This document shows positions 55,983 through 64,000 of a stretch of DNA of 64,000 bases, piece after piece. A program made the position numbers and the translations under genes. Source of the stretch: Flavobacteriaceae bacterium NBU2977 (GTDB lineage Bacteria; Bacteroidota; Bacteroidia; Flavobacteriales; Flavobacteriaceae); contig JAIOUW010000001.1 in NCBI GenBank assembly GCA_019931105.1, forward strand, positions 558,001-622,000. The letters are read 5' to 3'. Every line of letters begins with the position of its first letter. The stretch's first letter is position 1. A model generated the notes under the pieces. It did no database searches and had not been told where the DNA came from. It saw only the letters and a program-made list of their open reading frames with translations.

Positions 55983-56100
55983 GGAATTAAAGTTCAAATT
56001 ACAAACATCAAGTTCAAAAAAAGGCCAGCTGATGAACGCTAATGCGCCGATGATAGCAATCTAATGCTACCTAGTATAGCCCAGTCAATACTGACAACCG

Positions 56101-58407
56101 CTACCGATTACCATTCACCATTGTCTTGGCCTTCTTTCTTTTTTCCCGTTCTTGTGCATCGATTGCGGCCACTGCCGCCATATTGACAATTTCATCGACA
56201 CTTGCCCCTAAGGGAATGATATGTACCGCCTTGCGCAGGCCGACCATTATCGGCCCGATACTATCGGCATGGTTAAGTTCCTTAAGCAACTTGTAGGTAA
56301 TGTTCGCTGATTCCAAGTTGGGAAAAATAAGCGTATTCACCTTCATGCCGGATACTTTTGAAAAAGGAAATTTACTCGAACTCAATTCTTTGTTCAGGGC
56401 AAAATCGGCCTGGATCTCGCCATCTACCAAAAGGTCAGGATCTGTTTCGTGCAAAATACCGACCGCCTTTCTCACCTTGTTTGCAGAAGCATGGTTTGAA
56501 GAACCAAAATTCGCATAGGATACCAGAGCGATGACCGGACTAAAACCAAATGTTTTTGCAACATTGGCCGCCATTCTTGTAATCTCGGCCAATTCTTCGG
56601 CATTAGGATCTATGTTTATCGATGTATCGGCCAAGAAAATCGGACCGCGGTCGGTTGCCATTATATGTACCGTCGATACCCTTTTGACGTTGGCCGCCCT
56701 TCCAATTACTTCAAAAATAGGTTTGACCAAGGTAGGATATGCCCTTGAATAGCCCGAAATCATACCATCGGCATCACCTTCCAACACCATCATAGAGCCA
56801 TAATAGGTACGCTCGCGCATTTTCTGTCGGGCACCGTACAAGGTAACCCCGTCGCGTTGTCTATCATGGAAATATTTACGAGCATATTGTTCACGTTTCT
56901 TATCGGCCTCATCGGCATGCGAATCTATGACCATAATATCGGCGTCAAAATCAAGTTCTTTTTTCAAAGTCTTGATAATATGTTTTTTTCCTAAAAGTAT
57001 AGGAACGGCGATTCCTTCTTCATAAGTGATCTGCGCGGCTTTCATAACGTCCAATTGGTCCGCCTCGGCAAATACGATCTTTTTTGGCTTCATTCTCGCC
57101 CGATCGTGCAATTGCCTGACGATTTTATTATCGTTGCCCGAACGCTGTAACAGTTCTTCTCGATACTTGTCCCAATCTTCGATAGGCATCCTCGCGACAC
57201 CACTGTCCATCGCCGCTTTTGCCACCGCTGGGGGAACCTCTGCAATCAATCTCGGATCAAAGGGCTTGGGTATAATATATTCCCTACCGAAGGCCAACCG
57301 GGTCTTGCCGTAGGCAATATTCACTTGTTCGGGAACATTTTCCTCGGTCAATCTGGCAAGGGCCCTTACGGCGGCCATTTTCATTTCTTCATTGATCTTG
57401 GTCGCCCTTACATCTAACGCACCCCTGAAAATGAATGGAAATCCTAAAACATTGTTCACCTGGTTCGGATGATCTGATCGACCTGTTGCCATGATGATAT
57501 CATTACGCGTCTTCAGCGCCAAGTCATAGTCTATTTCAGGGTTTGGATTGGCCATAGCAAAGACAATCGGGTCTTTTGCCATCGATTTCAGCATCTTTGG
57601 ACTAACGATATCGGCAATGGATAGTCCAATAAAAACATCGGCATTCTTCATGGCCTCTTCCAAAGTATCGATTTTGCGGTCCGTGGCAAACTCGAGCTTT
57701 GCGGGGGAAATATTCTCGGCATCGCTTCTAATGACCCCCTTGCTATCCAACATGACGATATTTTCTGCCTTTGCCCCAAAAGCCTTGTACAACTTAGTGC
57801 AAGAAACGGCAGCTGCCCCAGCGCCACTGATTACAATATTTACCTTTTCAATTTTTTTCTTTGCGATCTTCAATGCGTTAAGCAGTGCCGCCGCCGATAT
57901 AATGGCCGTACCATGTTGGTCATCATGCATTACCGGAATGTCGAGTTCTTCTTTTAACCTACGCTCGATTTCGAAAGCCTCAGGGGCTTTAATATCCTCT
58001 AAATTGATTCCGCCAAAAGTGGGCGCTATTATTTTTACGGTCTCGACGAACTTGTCAACATCTTTTGTGTCAAGTTCGATATCGATTCCGTCGATATCGG
58101 CAAAAATCTTGAAGAGCAGGCCTTTGCCCTCCATTACGGGTTTTGATGCTTCCGGACCGATATCGCCCAAACCCAAAACTGCCGTACCGTTTGAAATGAT
58201 GGCCACTAGGTTGCCTTTTGCTGTATAGCGGTATACATTTTCCTTTTCCTTTTTGATTTCGAGACAAGGTTCGGCCACACCCGGGGAATAGGCCAACGCG
58301 AGGTCGCGCTGCGTTGCATAAGGTTTCGTCGGAACCACCTTTATTTTGCCCGGTTGGGGCTTAGCATGGTAGATCAAGGCTTCCCTACGTTGCTTTTGCT
58401 TGCTCAT
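56101..58407 (-). CDS. maeB: NADP-dependent malic enzyme with C-terminal phosphotransacetylase-like domain
   Basis: This 768-residue protein has the malic enzyme domain (about 10-420) with YSPGVAEPCLEI, TAKGNLVAIISNGTAVLGLG and the NADP-binding GAGAAAVSC. A phosphate acetyltransferase-like domain (about 430-755) follows, with VFAEADQLDVMKAAQI, MISGYSRAYPTLVKPIFEVIG and GPIMVGLRKAVHIIP. The enzyme oxidatively decarboxylates malate to pyruvate and NADPH; the C-terminal domain is regulatory in MaeB homologues and usually not catalytic. It lies upstream of ruvA on the same strand, about 100 bases away. Confidence 0.95.
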   Translation of the reverse strand: MSKQKQRREALIYHAKPQPGKIKVVPTKPYATQRDLALAYSPGVAEPCLEIKKEKENVYRYTAKGNLVAIISNGTAVLGLGDIGPEASKPVMEGKGLLFKIFADIDGIDIELDTKDVDKFVETVKIIAPTFGGINLEDIKAPEAFEIERRLKEELDIPVMHDDQHGTAIISAAALLNALKIAKKKIEKVNIVISGAGAAAVSCTKLYKAFGAKAENIVMLDSKGVIRSDAENISPAKLEFATDRKIDTLEEAMKNADVFIGLSIADIVSPKMLKSMAKDPIVFAMANPNPEIDYDLALKTRNDIIMATGRSDHPNQVNNVLGFPFIFRGALDVRATKINEEMKMAAVRALARLTEENVPEQVNIAYGKTRLAFGREYIIPKPFDPRLIAEVPPAVAKAAMDSGVARMPIEDWDKYREELLQRSGNDNKIVRQLHDRARMKPKKIVFAEADQLDVMKAAQITYEEGIAVPILLGKKHIIKTLKKELDFDADIMVIDSHADEADKKREQYARKYFHDRQRDGVTLYGARQKMRERTYYGSMMVLEGDADGMISGYSRAYPTLVKPIFEVIGRAANVKRVSTVHIMATDRGPIFLADTSINIDPNAEELAEITRMAANVAKTFGFSPVIALVSYANFGSSNHASANKVRKAVGILHETDPDLLVDGEIQADFALNKELSSSKFPFSKVSGMKVNTLIFPNLESANITYKLLKELNHADSIGPIMVGLRKAVHIIPLGASVDEIVNMAAVAAIDAQEREKRKKAKTMVNGNR

Positions 58408-58426
58408 ATAGTGCGATTTTTGAAAA

Positions 58427-58434
58427 CAAATTTA
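58427..58434 (-). promoter_or_regulatory. candidate -7 box for maeB
   Basis: On the minus strand the bases read TAAATTTG, matching TAnnTTTG about 20 bases before the ATG. No TTG lies at the expected -33 position. Confidence 0.35.
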
Positions 58435-58535
58435 AGGGTATTCTTTAGAAAAGTATGCTTGGAAAAGCTTTTAATCAGGCAGCAACGTTTTATAGAAGCA
58501 ACATAGGATTATGAACACAGACTTTATCAATAAAT

Positions 58536-59855
58536 CTATAAATCATCATTAATTTCTTTGCTAACATTTAAGCGCAAAGCGAGAAGCGCCGCAATAATAA
58601 AAAAGGCCCCTGCAAAAAGCATGGCATTTATTGCACTTCCGCCCAAAAGATACTTGTAGATTGGGCCAAAGCTCAAGGTTTCGATTCCCATGGGTATTAC
58701 GATCATCATGTTCAAGATACCCATATAGACACCTCTTCGTTCTTGTGGAACCACTTTCGACACCATCGTATAAGGTATTCCCATCATTGCCGCCCAACCA
58801 ATACCGAACAAAACCATAGGCGCCAAAACCAGTATGGGGTCTTTGATAAATGGAATTGAAAATAGTGCCAAGCCCGTACCTATCAAGCTGTAGGCGTATA
58901 TTTTTTTACCTCCATATTTTAAGGTCAGCGGAACTAATGCAAGGGCAACGACCATGGTTACAATATTATAGGTCAGGCTCATTTGGGCCGATTGTGAAGC
59001 AGCCTCGGAGGTGGAATAGCCCAAAGTCGCCTTGAACAGAGGTGTTATGTACTGCCAATACACAAATAGCGCATACCATTGAAAAAGATAGACCGCACCC
59101 AATTTCCACATGAAAGAAGGCATTTCTTTTATTGCTTCGGCTATTTCTTCAAATGGTTTGGCGATTCGACGGCCAAACGAAAGGCTTCTATTGCGCTGAA
59201 TTTCAGAAAGTTCCCCTTCGGAAGGAGGGATTTCAGGCGTTTTCAATACCGACCACAATATGGTCGTTATCGACAGGATGCCCCCGATATAAAATGAATA
59301 ATACAACCATTTCGGAATCTCGCCTGCAACTTCAATCGAATCGCCACCGAACAAATATTGGAACAAGACAATCGATCCATTCGCCAAAAGTATTCCCGCT
59401 CCTACAAAAAGACTCTGCATTTGGTAACCCAAACTCAGTTGTTTTTCGGGTAATTTATCGCCAACAAATGCGCGATAAGGCTCCATTGCCATATTATTTC
59501 CCACATCGAGAATCCACAGTAATCCGACCGCAAACCATAAGACAGGACTTGTCGGAAAGGCAAATAAACAAAGACTTCCTATTATGGCACCTATCAAGAA
59601 ATAGGGTTTTCTTCGGCCCCATCGCGGTGACCAAGTCTTATCGGACATGGCACCGATAATAGGTTGTACTATGAGTCCGGTGACGGGACCGGCGATATTC
59701 AAAATCGGCAACATATCTTCCGGTGCGCCCAGATAAAGAAAAATAGGGTTAATAGCAGTTTGTTGAAGGCCAAAACTATATTGAATGCCTAAAAAGCCGA
59801 CGTTCATATTGAAAATCTGCCAAAAACTAAGGCTCGGTTTTTTTATCAAGTTCAT
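58536..59855 (-). CDS. MFS transporter of the SLC45/GPH-like sugar group
   Basis: This 439-residue protein has about twelve transmembrane helices. The helix 2-3 loop carries GAMSDKTWSPRWGRRKPYFLIGA, the RWGRRRP-type motif of SLC45-like and related sugar/H+ symporters. A further motif at GNNMAMEPYRAFVGDKLPEKQ is also typical. Members move sucrose, maltose or similar sugars with protons. No glycoside hydrolase, regulator or SusCD pair lies beside it, so the sugar cannot be named. It is apparently a single-gene transcript. Confidence 0.88.
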   Translation of the reverse strand: MNLIKKPSLSFWQIFNMNVGFLGIQYSFGLQQTAINPIFLYLGAPEDMLPILNIAGPVTGLIVQPIIGAMSDKTWSPRWGRRKPYFLIGAIIGSLCLFAFPTSPVLWFAVGLLWILDVGNNMAMEPYRAFVGDKLPEKQLSLGYQMQSLFVGAGILLANGSIVLFQYLFGGDSIEVAGEIPKWLYYSFYIGGILSITTILWSVLKTPEIPPSEGELSEIQRNRSLSFGRRIAKPFEEIAEAIKEMPSFMWKLGAVYLFQWYALFVYWQYITPLFKATLGYSTSEAASQSAQMSLTYNIVTMVVALALVPLTLKYGGKKIYAYSLIGTGLALFSIPFIKDPILVLAPMVLFGIGWAAMMGIPYTMVSKVVPQERRGVYMGILNMMIVIPMGIETLSFGPIYKYLLGGSAINAMLFAGAFFIIAALLALRLNVSKEINDDL

Positions 59856-60053
59856 TTGAAGAAAGTTTGGTCGTAAATCAGTCTAACAATATAACATATA
59901 AACAAATAGAAAACCTAAATTTTACTCGATAATCGAGATTTAAACCTGCGGGGCGGCCAAATGCTCCGCCGCTTACCCGACAAACATTCAGCCAAGTAGT
60001 TTACTATAAAAAACACCGCACGGCGATACTCAGGACGCCCTATTCAGGCTTGG

Positions 60054-60971
60054 TCAACCTAAAAAATCGATATTTCTTTTCAGCCCCGAAAACTTGGTGC
60101 GCTTGACCGCGGATTTCTGAAATACTTTTTTAAAAACATCTTCGGTAATCTCCTCCCAATCCTTTTTAGACATGGACAACAACTCCGGATGCGGGTCGAA
60201 CAAAGGCTCATTATGGGCTTTTGAAAACCGATTCCAAGGGCATACGTCTTGACAAATATCACAACCGAACATCCAATCGTCGAATTGTCCTTTTACCGAA
60301 GAAGGAATCTCGTTCTTCAGTTCAATCGTAAAGTATGAGATACATTTGCTGCCATCGACCACATACGGTGCTACTATGGCCTCGGTGGGACAGGCATCGA
60401 TACATGCGGTACATGTACCGCAATGGTCAGTCACGGGCATATCATATTCAAGTTCCAAATCGACTATCAGTTCGGCAACAAAATAGAAAGAGCCCACTTC
60501 CTTGGTCAATAGATTGCTATTCTTGCCAATCCAGCCAAGACCGCTTTTGGCGGCCCATGCCTTGTCCAACACCGGTGCTGAATCTACAAAGGCCCGCCCG
60601 TCGATGTCTCCGATTTCATCTGAAATAAACTCTTGGAGTTTCCTTAATTTGGACTTTATTACGTGATGATAATCTTGTCCGTAGGCGTATTTGGAAACCT
60701 TATACGAATCAGAGTTTTGCCTTTCGGAAGGATAATAGTTCAACAACAGCGATATTACCGATTTGGCCCCTTCGACCAATAATCTCGGGTCCAACCGCTT
60801 GTCAAAATGATTTTCCATATACCCCATTTCACCGTGCATGCCTTGATTGAGCCATTTTTCCAATCGCGGGGCTTCTTCTTCCAAGAAACAGGCCTTTGAA
60901 ATTCCACAAGACAAAAAACCGAGGCGCTTGGCTTCGGTTTTTATCAAATATGTTCGTTTACTTAAAGACAT
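60054..60971 (-). CDS. queG: epoxyqueuosine reductase QueG
   Basis: This 305-residue cobalamin-dependent iron-sulfur enzyme performs the last step of queuosine synthesis on tRNA. It has the ferredoxin-like motifs [12 protein letters not shown] and CDICQDVCP for two 4Fe-4S clusters, an N-terminal cobalamin-binding part with [11 protein letters not shown], and [12 protein letters not shown]. Length is in the usual range, though shorter than forms with a HEAT C-terminus. The coding bases for residues near [11 protein letters not shown] include a 33-bp sequence repeated exactly in a terminator-like region 1.9 kb away. Confidence 0.94.
   Translation of the reverse strand: MSLSKRTYLIKTEAKRLGFLSCGISKACFLEEEAPRLEKWLNQGMHGEMGYMENHFDKRLDPRLLVEGAKSVISLLLNYYPSERQNSDSYKVSKYAYGQDYHHVIKSKLRKLQEFISDEIGDIDGRAFVDSAPVLDKAWAAKSGLGWIGKNSNLLTKEVGSFYFVAELIVDLELEYDMPVTDHCGTCTACIDACPTEAIVAPYVVDGSKCISYFTIELKNEIPSSVKGQFDDWMFGCDICQDVCPWNRFSKAHNEPLFDPHPELLSMSKKDWEEITEDVFKKVFQKSAVKRTKFSGLKRNIDFLG
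60913..60945. repeat. 33-bp exact repeat, copy inside queG
   Basis: The 33 bases lie within the codons for [11 protein letters not shown] of queG and have inverted-repeat potential (CCGAGGC with GGCTTCGG, flanked by an A-run and T-run). The identical string occurs at 62781-62813; flanking bases differ immediately on both sides. Confidence 0.9.
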
Positions 60972-61128
60972 AGATCGAAGTTAAACATTATACCACCATT
61001 GATACAGAAAAAATGCTTGATTGTCATAATGAGTTTCAGTGTTTTTATTCTTATAAACTATAAACATGAGCATGTTTTCAATTTTTATTATGTAAATCGG
61101 ATAGTAAATATTTGGAAGCAGGCCATAT

Positions 61129-61168
61129 AAAAAACGACCGAGGTGCCTAAAAGTTAGCACCTCGGTCG
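61129..61168 (-). terminator. intrinsic terminator after the kelch lipoprotein gene
   Basis: A perfect 12-bp stem (CGACCGAGGTGC at 61135-61146 with GCACCTCGGTCG at 61157-61168, extendable inside the loop) is followed by TTTTTTATAT on the minus strand. It ends the kelch gene transcript. Confidence 0.9.
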
Positions 61169-61216
61169 CAAATAACTTGAAAGGGCACAAAGCCCAAAAA
61201 AGATTAAAACTTATAT

Positions 61217-62479
61217 CTATTTACCATCCATGGCCCACACATCATTCATAAAACCATTGTCTAACCCACCAATGACCCATACCTGATCGTTGAATACAAC
61301 TGTAGAGTGCTCACCTCGGGCCGCAAAATTAGCAAGTGGGAAGGATTGTGCCCAACTTATGCCATCGTCACTGTACCATATATCATTCACTGCTGTCGTA
61401 GAAAACCCACCAATGACCCAAAGCTTATCTTGGAAACCAGTCATTGTCATGTTTACAGGTGCTGCAGAAAAAGGTGCGTCTGAGGTGGCCTCGGTCCACG
61501 TCACACCATCTTCGCTATACCATACGTCTCTATAGTTAATATTACCGTTCCAGCCCCCAGTAACCCAAATCTTGTTATCAAAGACTGTAGTGGCATGTCC
61601 GGACCTGACCGGAAATTGTGCCGAGGCAGTCGCCTCTTCCCACGTAACACCATCGGTGGTGAACCAAACGTCATTCTTGTAGTCAACACCATCATAACCA
61701 CCCATAACAAAAAGTTTGTCTCCTAACACAGCAGCGGTCAGCCCATCTCTAGCTCCAAAACCGGCCGCAGCATTCCGTTCAGTCCAATCTGTCCCATTCG
61801 CACTAGACCAAACATCTTGGCGATATCCTGTAACATCTTCACCGCCAATTACCCATAACTGATCCAGAAAAACGGCCGAGGCATGACTAAACCTACCTAC
61901 AAATCCTGCCGCTTCAGTGACCAAGGACCAAGTTGCTCCATCGGTAGATGACCAAACATCATCTTGGAAAGCCACATCATCTTCTCCAGCAATCACCCAA
62001 ATTTTGCCATCAAATACAACCGAGGTATGACCCTTTCGTGCTGTAAATTCGGCTGCGGCAGTAACTGGTGATGTGGGAGCTGTTAAACCTCGAGTGGTGA
62101 AACCAAACACACCACTTGAAGTGGTTGCTCCATTAGCATCCTTAGCAACGACCTTCCAATTATAGTTCGTCGCAATATCAAGACTATTTGTTACCGCTGT
62201 AGTTGTACCTGTAAGGCCACCAATTAACAGTGTCGAAGGGTCCGAAGTCCTATCTAGAAAGACCTCATAACTTACGGCATCACCTTCTGGATCTGTTGCG
62301 GTCTCCCATGTAAATGTGGGCAGAAGATCAATCCCTTGTGCTCCATTGGGAGCTTCCAATAAGTTAAAAGCTTCAGGAGCCTTATTAACAGGGTCGATTG
62401 GCGGCGAGCCATCATCATTGCCGCATGAAAACGTAACAACCACTGTTAAACATAAAAAACTAAGACGAGTTATTTTCAT
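61217..62479 (-). CDS. kelch-repeat lipoprotein with fibronectin-like domain
   Basis: This 420-residue protein has a signal with lipobox (TFSC, then GNDDGS), a fibronectin type III-like domain (about 32-130; PTFTWETATDPEGDAVSYEVFL), and six kelch-type repeats (about 140-418). The repeat cores read WVIAGEDD, WVIGGEDV, FVMGGYDG, WVTGGWNG, WVIGGFST and WVIGGLDN, consistent with a six-bladed beta-propeller. Each blade has a DVWxSxDGxxW-like segment. No catalytic residues of galactose oxidase are seen. It is likely surface-exposed and glycan- or protein-binding; that role is inferred. It is a single-gene transcript with a strong terminator. Confidence 0.9.
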   Translation of the reverse strand: MKITRLSFLCLTVVVTFSCGNDDGSPPIDPVNKAPEAFNLLEAPNGAQGIDLLPTFTWETATDPEGDAVSYEVFLDRTSDPSTLLIGGLTGTTTAVTNSLDIATNYNWKVVAKDANGATTSSGVFGFTTRGLTAPTSPVTAAAEFTARKGHTSVVFDGKIWVIAGEDDVAFQDDVWSSTDGATWSLVTEAAGFVGRFSHASAVFLDQLWVIGGEDVTGYRQDVWSSANGTDWTERNAAAGFGARDGLTAAVLGDKLFVMGGYDGVDYKNDVWFTTDGVTWEEATASAQFPVRSGHATTVFDNKIWVTGGWNGNINYRDVWYSEDGVTWTEATSDAPFSAAPVNMTMTGFQDKLWVIGGFSTTAVNDIWYSDDGISWAQSFPLANFAARGEHSTVVFNDQVWVIGGLDNGFMNDVWAMDGK

Positions 62480-62878
62480 AATCTTATTATTTTGACTTAA
62501 TATTTGATTGCTTACTTAAAAAATCCAATTCGCAGATATTTTCTAAATAATATTAGAACCAACAACTTCGTTCGATAAGTGAATGACAATCACTGATTTT
62601 GCGAACAAAAATAATAAAACTTTAATCGGTTGTTAATGATTTTTCGACGTATGGAACATTTTATGTCGAACGAAATTCCGGTATAGGGCGATTCATGCCA
62701 TGAAACAAGGGGTATTTGTTTTGAATGGTTGATTTTGACTCCTAATTGGTTGTTAATAAAAAACTACCTAATTACTTATAAAAAAACCGAGGCGCTTGGC
62801 TTCGGTTTTTATCTTTTGTGTCATCATACTTCGGTTCATATTCCGAAGGTACGTTAATTTTTAAATTTACTTATGGCA
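62480..62878. other. 399-bp gap holding the kelch gene's upstream region and a terminator
   Basis: The right half carries the terminator-like 33-bp repeat for the cytochrome gene. The left half should hold the kelch gene promoter, but no full TTG/TAnnTTTG pair was found. The sequence GGTTGTTAAT occurs twice, about 120 bases apart. No open frame of note was seen. Confidence 0.4.
62781..62813. terminator. terminator-like hairpin, copy of the 33-bp repeat
   Basis: A stem CCGAGGC/GGCTTCGG (one G-T wobble) is flanked by an A-run and T-run, 66 bases after the stop of the cytochrome c lipoprotein gene on the minus strand, where it ends in TTTTTTTATAAG. It is identical over 33 bases to part of queG. 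Confidence 0.7.
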
Positions 62879-63466
62879 TCAAGATGAAGGTGGAATGTAA
62901 GCCGGTACTACATTTTCTATGGGCTTTATCGATTTAAGATAAGAGAAAATGGCCTCTATATCTTCATCTGTCAGATAGGCATAATGCCTGGGCATGGGGG
63001 GCATTATAGGTCTGGAACTTTCCAATCCCTTGAATTTGGCCTCCCGTAAAGCCCTGGTAAACTGCTCCAAGGTCCACGTGCCTATACCCGTCTCATGAGG
63101 CGTTAAGTTTCCTGCAAAAGAAGTACCCCAAGGACCTACGGCTGCGGTCAGATCCCCTTTAAAAAGAACCCAAGGCCCTAATAGAACATTTTCAGGCACA
63201 GGGGGAAGCCCTGCGGCAGTCTCAAAGCCCATCATATACTTTTCAATATCGTTTACGGGGCCATGCTCCGACATTTTTTTTGGCGTATGGCAATCCGCAC
63301 ATCCAAGAACATCGACCATATATTTACCCCGTTCCACTTTGTTTGGGGCATCTGCTTTACTTTCGGTTTCGCTCGAAGCGATAGTAGTGTCCTTTGCTTT
63401 TTTCTCAGTGCAAGCCAATAGTATCGTCACCAAAGCTGCCATTATAAATGTGATTTTGATTCTCAT
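62879..63466 (-). CDS. monohaem cytochrome c lipoprotein
   Basis: This 195-residue protein has a signal with lipobox (LLAC, Cys19), then one haem-binding CADCH (Cys56, Cys59, His60) in VDVLGCADCHTPKKM. Met in the IMPPMPRHYA segment is a likely axial ligand, and DEDIEAIFSYLKSIKPI is the usual C-terminal cytochrome c helix. It should pass electrons in the periplasm or at the outer membrane. It lies 26 bases after the unknown lipoprotein gene on the same strand, probably one transcript. Its redox partner is not in the window. Confidence 0.9.
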   Translation of the reverse strand: MRIKITFIMAALVTILLACTEKKAKDTTIASSETESKADAPNKVERGKYMVDVLGCADCHTPKKMSEHGPVNDIEKYMMGFETAAGLPPVPENVLLGPWVLFKGDLTAAVGPWGTSFAGNLTPHETGIGTWTLEQFTRALREAKFKGLESSRPIMPPMPRHYAYLTDEDIEAIFSYLKSIKPIENVVPAYIPPSS

Positions 63467-63492
63467 ATATTTTTAATTTAGAAATTCGACAT

Positions 63493-64000
63493 CTAATTGT
63501 TGGATGGATTCGATACTGGTACATCTGGATTAAACGCGGCAAATACACCGTCTGGATTTTCAAGAATCACCCAAGCATGTAATGTCCATGAGCCACCGGC
63601 CACATTTGGATTGTAATGCCAGTGATCCATATCACCTGCAAAACCTTCAGGAGCTGTTGGGGAAATTGCTTTTGGCACGGCATATTCTACACCCACTAAT
63701 TTTAGTTTGCCTTGTTCATTTGGAACATACAAGAGGATTTCTGGTTTCTCTATTTCAAATTCACCATCGATCAACCCCACGTTAATGTAGTGGAATCCCA
63801 TATTTGGCACATAAGGAGATGGATTAAAAGGGTAAGGGTCGGCATAACCTGCCTTTTTGGCCTGTTCAAAACTATGGAAACGCATTGCCGCCTTCCGAAC
63901 TTTTTTCAATTGGGATTCCAAGTTCTCCATTTTCGACTTTACAGAAACCATGTTCAAATCTGACTCTAAGTCAACTTCTTCCTTAGAGCAAGCGATAAAG
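63493..64000 (-). CDS. lipoprotein of unknown family (N-terminus cut by window edge)
   Basis: The reading frame is open past base 64000, and the partial protein begins in a signal with lipobox (IACSKEE), so the real start is outside the window. Of about 169 residues present, the body has Tyr- and His-rich segments (GFHYINVGLID, DHWHYNPNVAGG, TLHAWV) and a long helical stretch near the N-terminus (ENLESQLKKVRKAAMRFHSF). No family is recognised. The conserved His clusters could bind metal. It is cotranscribed with the cytochrome c lipoprotein, which hints at an electron-transfer or oxidative role, as inference only. Confidence 0.75.
   Translation of the reverse strand, partial: FIACSKEEVDLESDLNMVSVKSKMENLESQLKKVRKAAMRFHSFEQAKKAGYADPYPFNPSPYVPNMGFHYINVGLIDGEFEIEKPEILLYVPNEQGKLKLVGVEYAVPKAISPTAPEGFAGDMDHWHYNPNVAGGSWTLHAWVILENPDGVFAAFNPDVPVSNPSNN

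Noticed and set aside
59925-59937. Short palindrome CTCGAT/ATCGAG upstream of the SLC45-like gene
   Set aside because: Only six paired bases with no flanking feature; not enough to call an operator or attachment site.
1-64000. CRISPR array, prophage, IS element, or tRNA/rRNA gene
   Set aside because: No regularly spaced repeat series, transposase, integrase, phage gene or cloverleaf-like RNA was recognised on either strand by eye; a dedicated scan could still find a small RNA.

Overview
The window looks like chromosomal DNA of a marine-type member of Flavobacteriaceae (Bacteroidota). The evidence is the large type IX secretion translocon gene sprA, two PorP/SprF proteins, a large adhesin with a gliding-type C-terminal sorting domain, LytTR regulators paired with TPR histidine kinases, many short lipoprotein signals, and promoter boxes of the Bacteroidota type (TTG, about 20 bases, TAnnTTTG). 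No rRNA, tRNA, CRISPR array, integrase, transposase or phage gene was recognised, so this reads as ordinary core and semi-core chromosome rather than a mobile island.

Layout. 1-1535: a minus-strand run of two cell-envelope lipoproteins and a small membrane protein. 1779-6967: a LytTR response regulator followed upstream by two tandem paralogous TPR sensor kinases. 7637-11194: an amidohydrolase lipoprotein, a SanA/YdcF-like protein and an Nramp-related transporter. 11552-18218: an OmpA-like protein, a PorP/SprF protein and a large Ca-binding-repeat adhesin. 18447-23027: fabD, a gamma-type carbonic anhydrase, and a second LytTR/TPR-kinase pair. 23288-29521: a VWA lipoprotein, a second PorP/SprF protein, a Nfu-type Fe-S scaffold, dodecin, an MscS channel, and a secreted protein followed by its decayed paralogue.

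29518-39961: tsaB followed upstream by a TolC/adaptor/MacB-type efflux locus with one ATPase, two adaptors and four permeases. 40083-45322: an assembly and subunit cluster for a cytochrome c oxidase (ctaB, two subunit III genes, subunit IV, SCO1, a cysteine-less SCO-like protein, a DUF420 protein and a small CxxC protein). Subunits I and II are not in the window. 45437-47937: a metallo-beta-lactamase-fold protein, TonB, a VanZ-like protein and gcvH. 48166-58407: sprA, ruvA and maeB. 58536-64000: an SLC45-like transporter, queG, a kelch lipoprotein, a monohaem cytochrome c lipoprotein and an unknown lipoprotein cut by the window edge.

How it fits together. Much of the window serves the envelope: T9SS (sprA, the PorP/SprF proteins, a T9SS cargo adhesin, the OmpA partner), TonB energy transduction and tripartite efflux. 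A second theme is respiration and cofactor supply (oxidase assembly, haem O synthesis, Nfu). I did not find an obviously new multi-gene system. The best leads are a cysteine-less SCO paralogue beside SCO1, an Nramp-family protein lacking the usual metal motifs, a dodecin lacking its flavin-stacking tryptophan, tandem kinases sharing one regulator, a recently decayed tandem paralogue, and an exact 33-bp repeat that is coding in queG and terminator-like 1.9 kb away.
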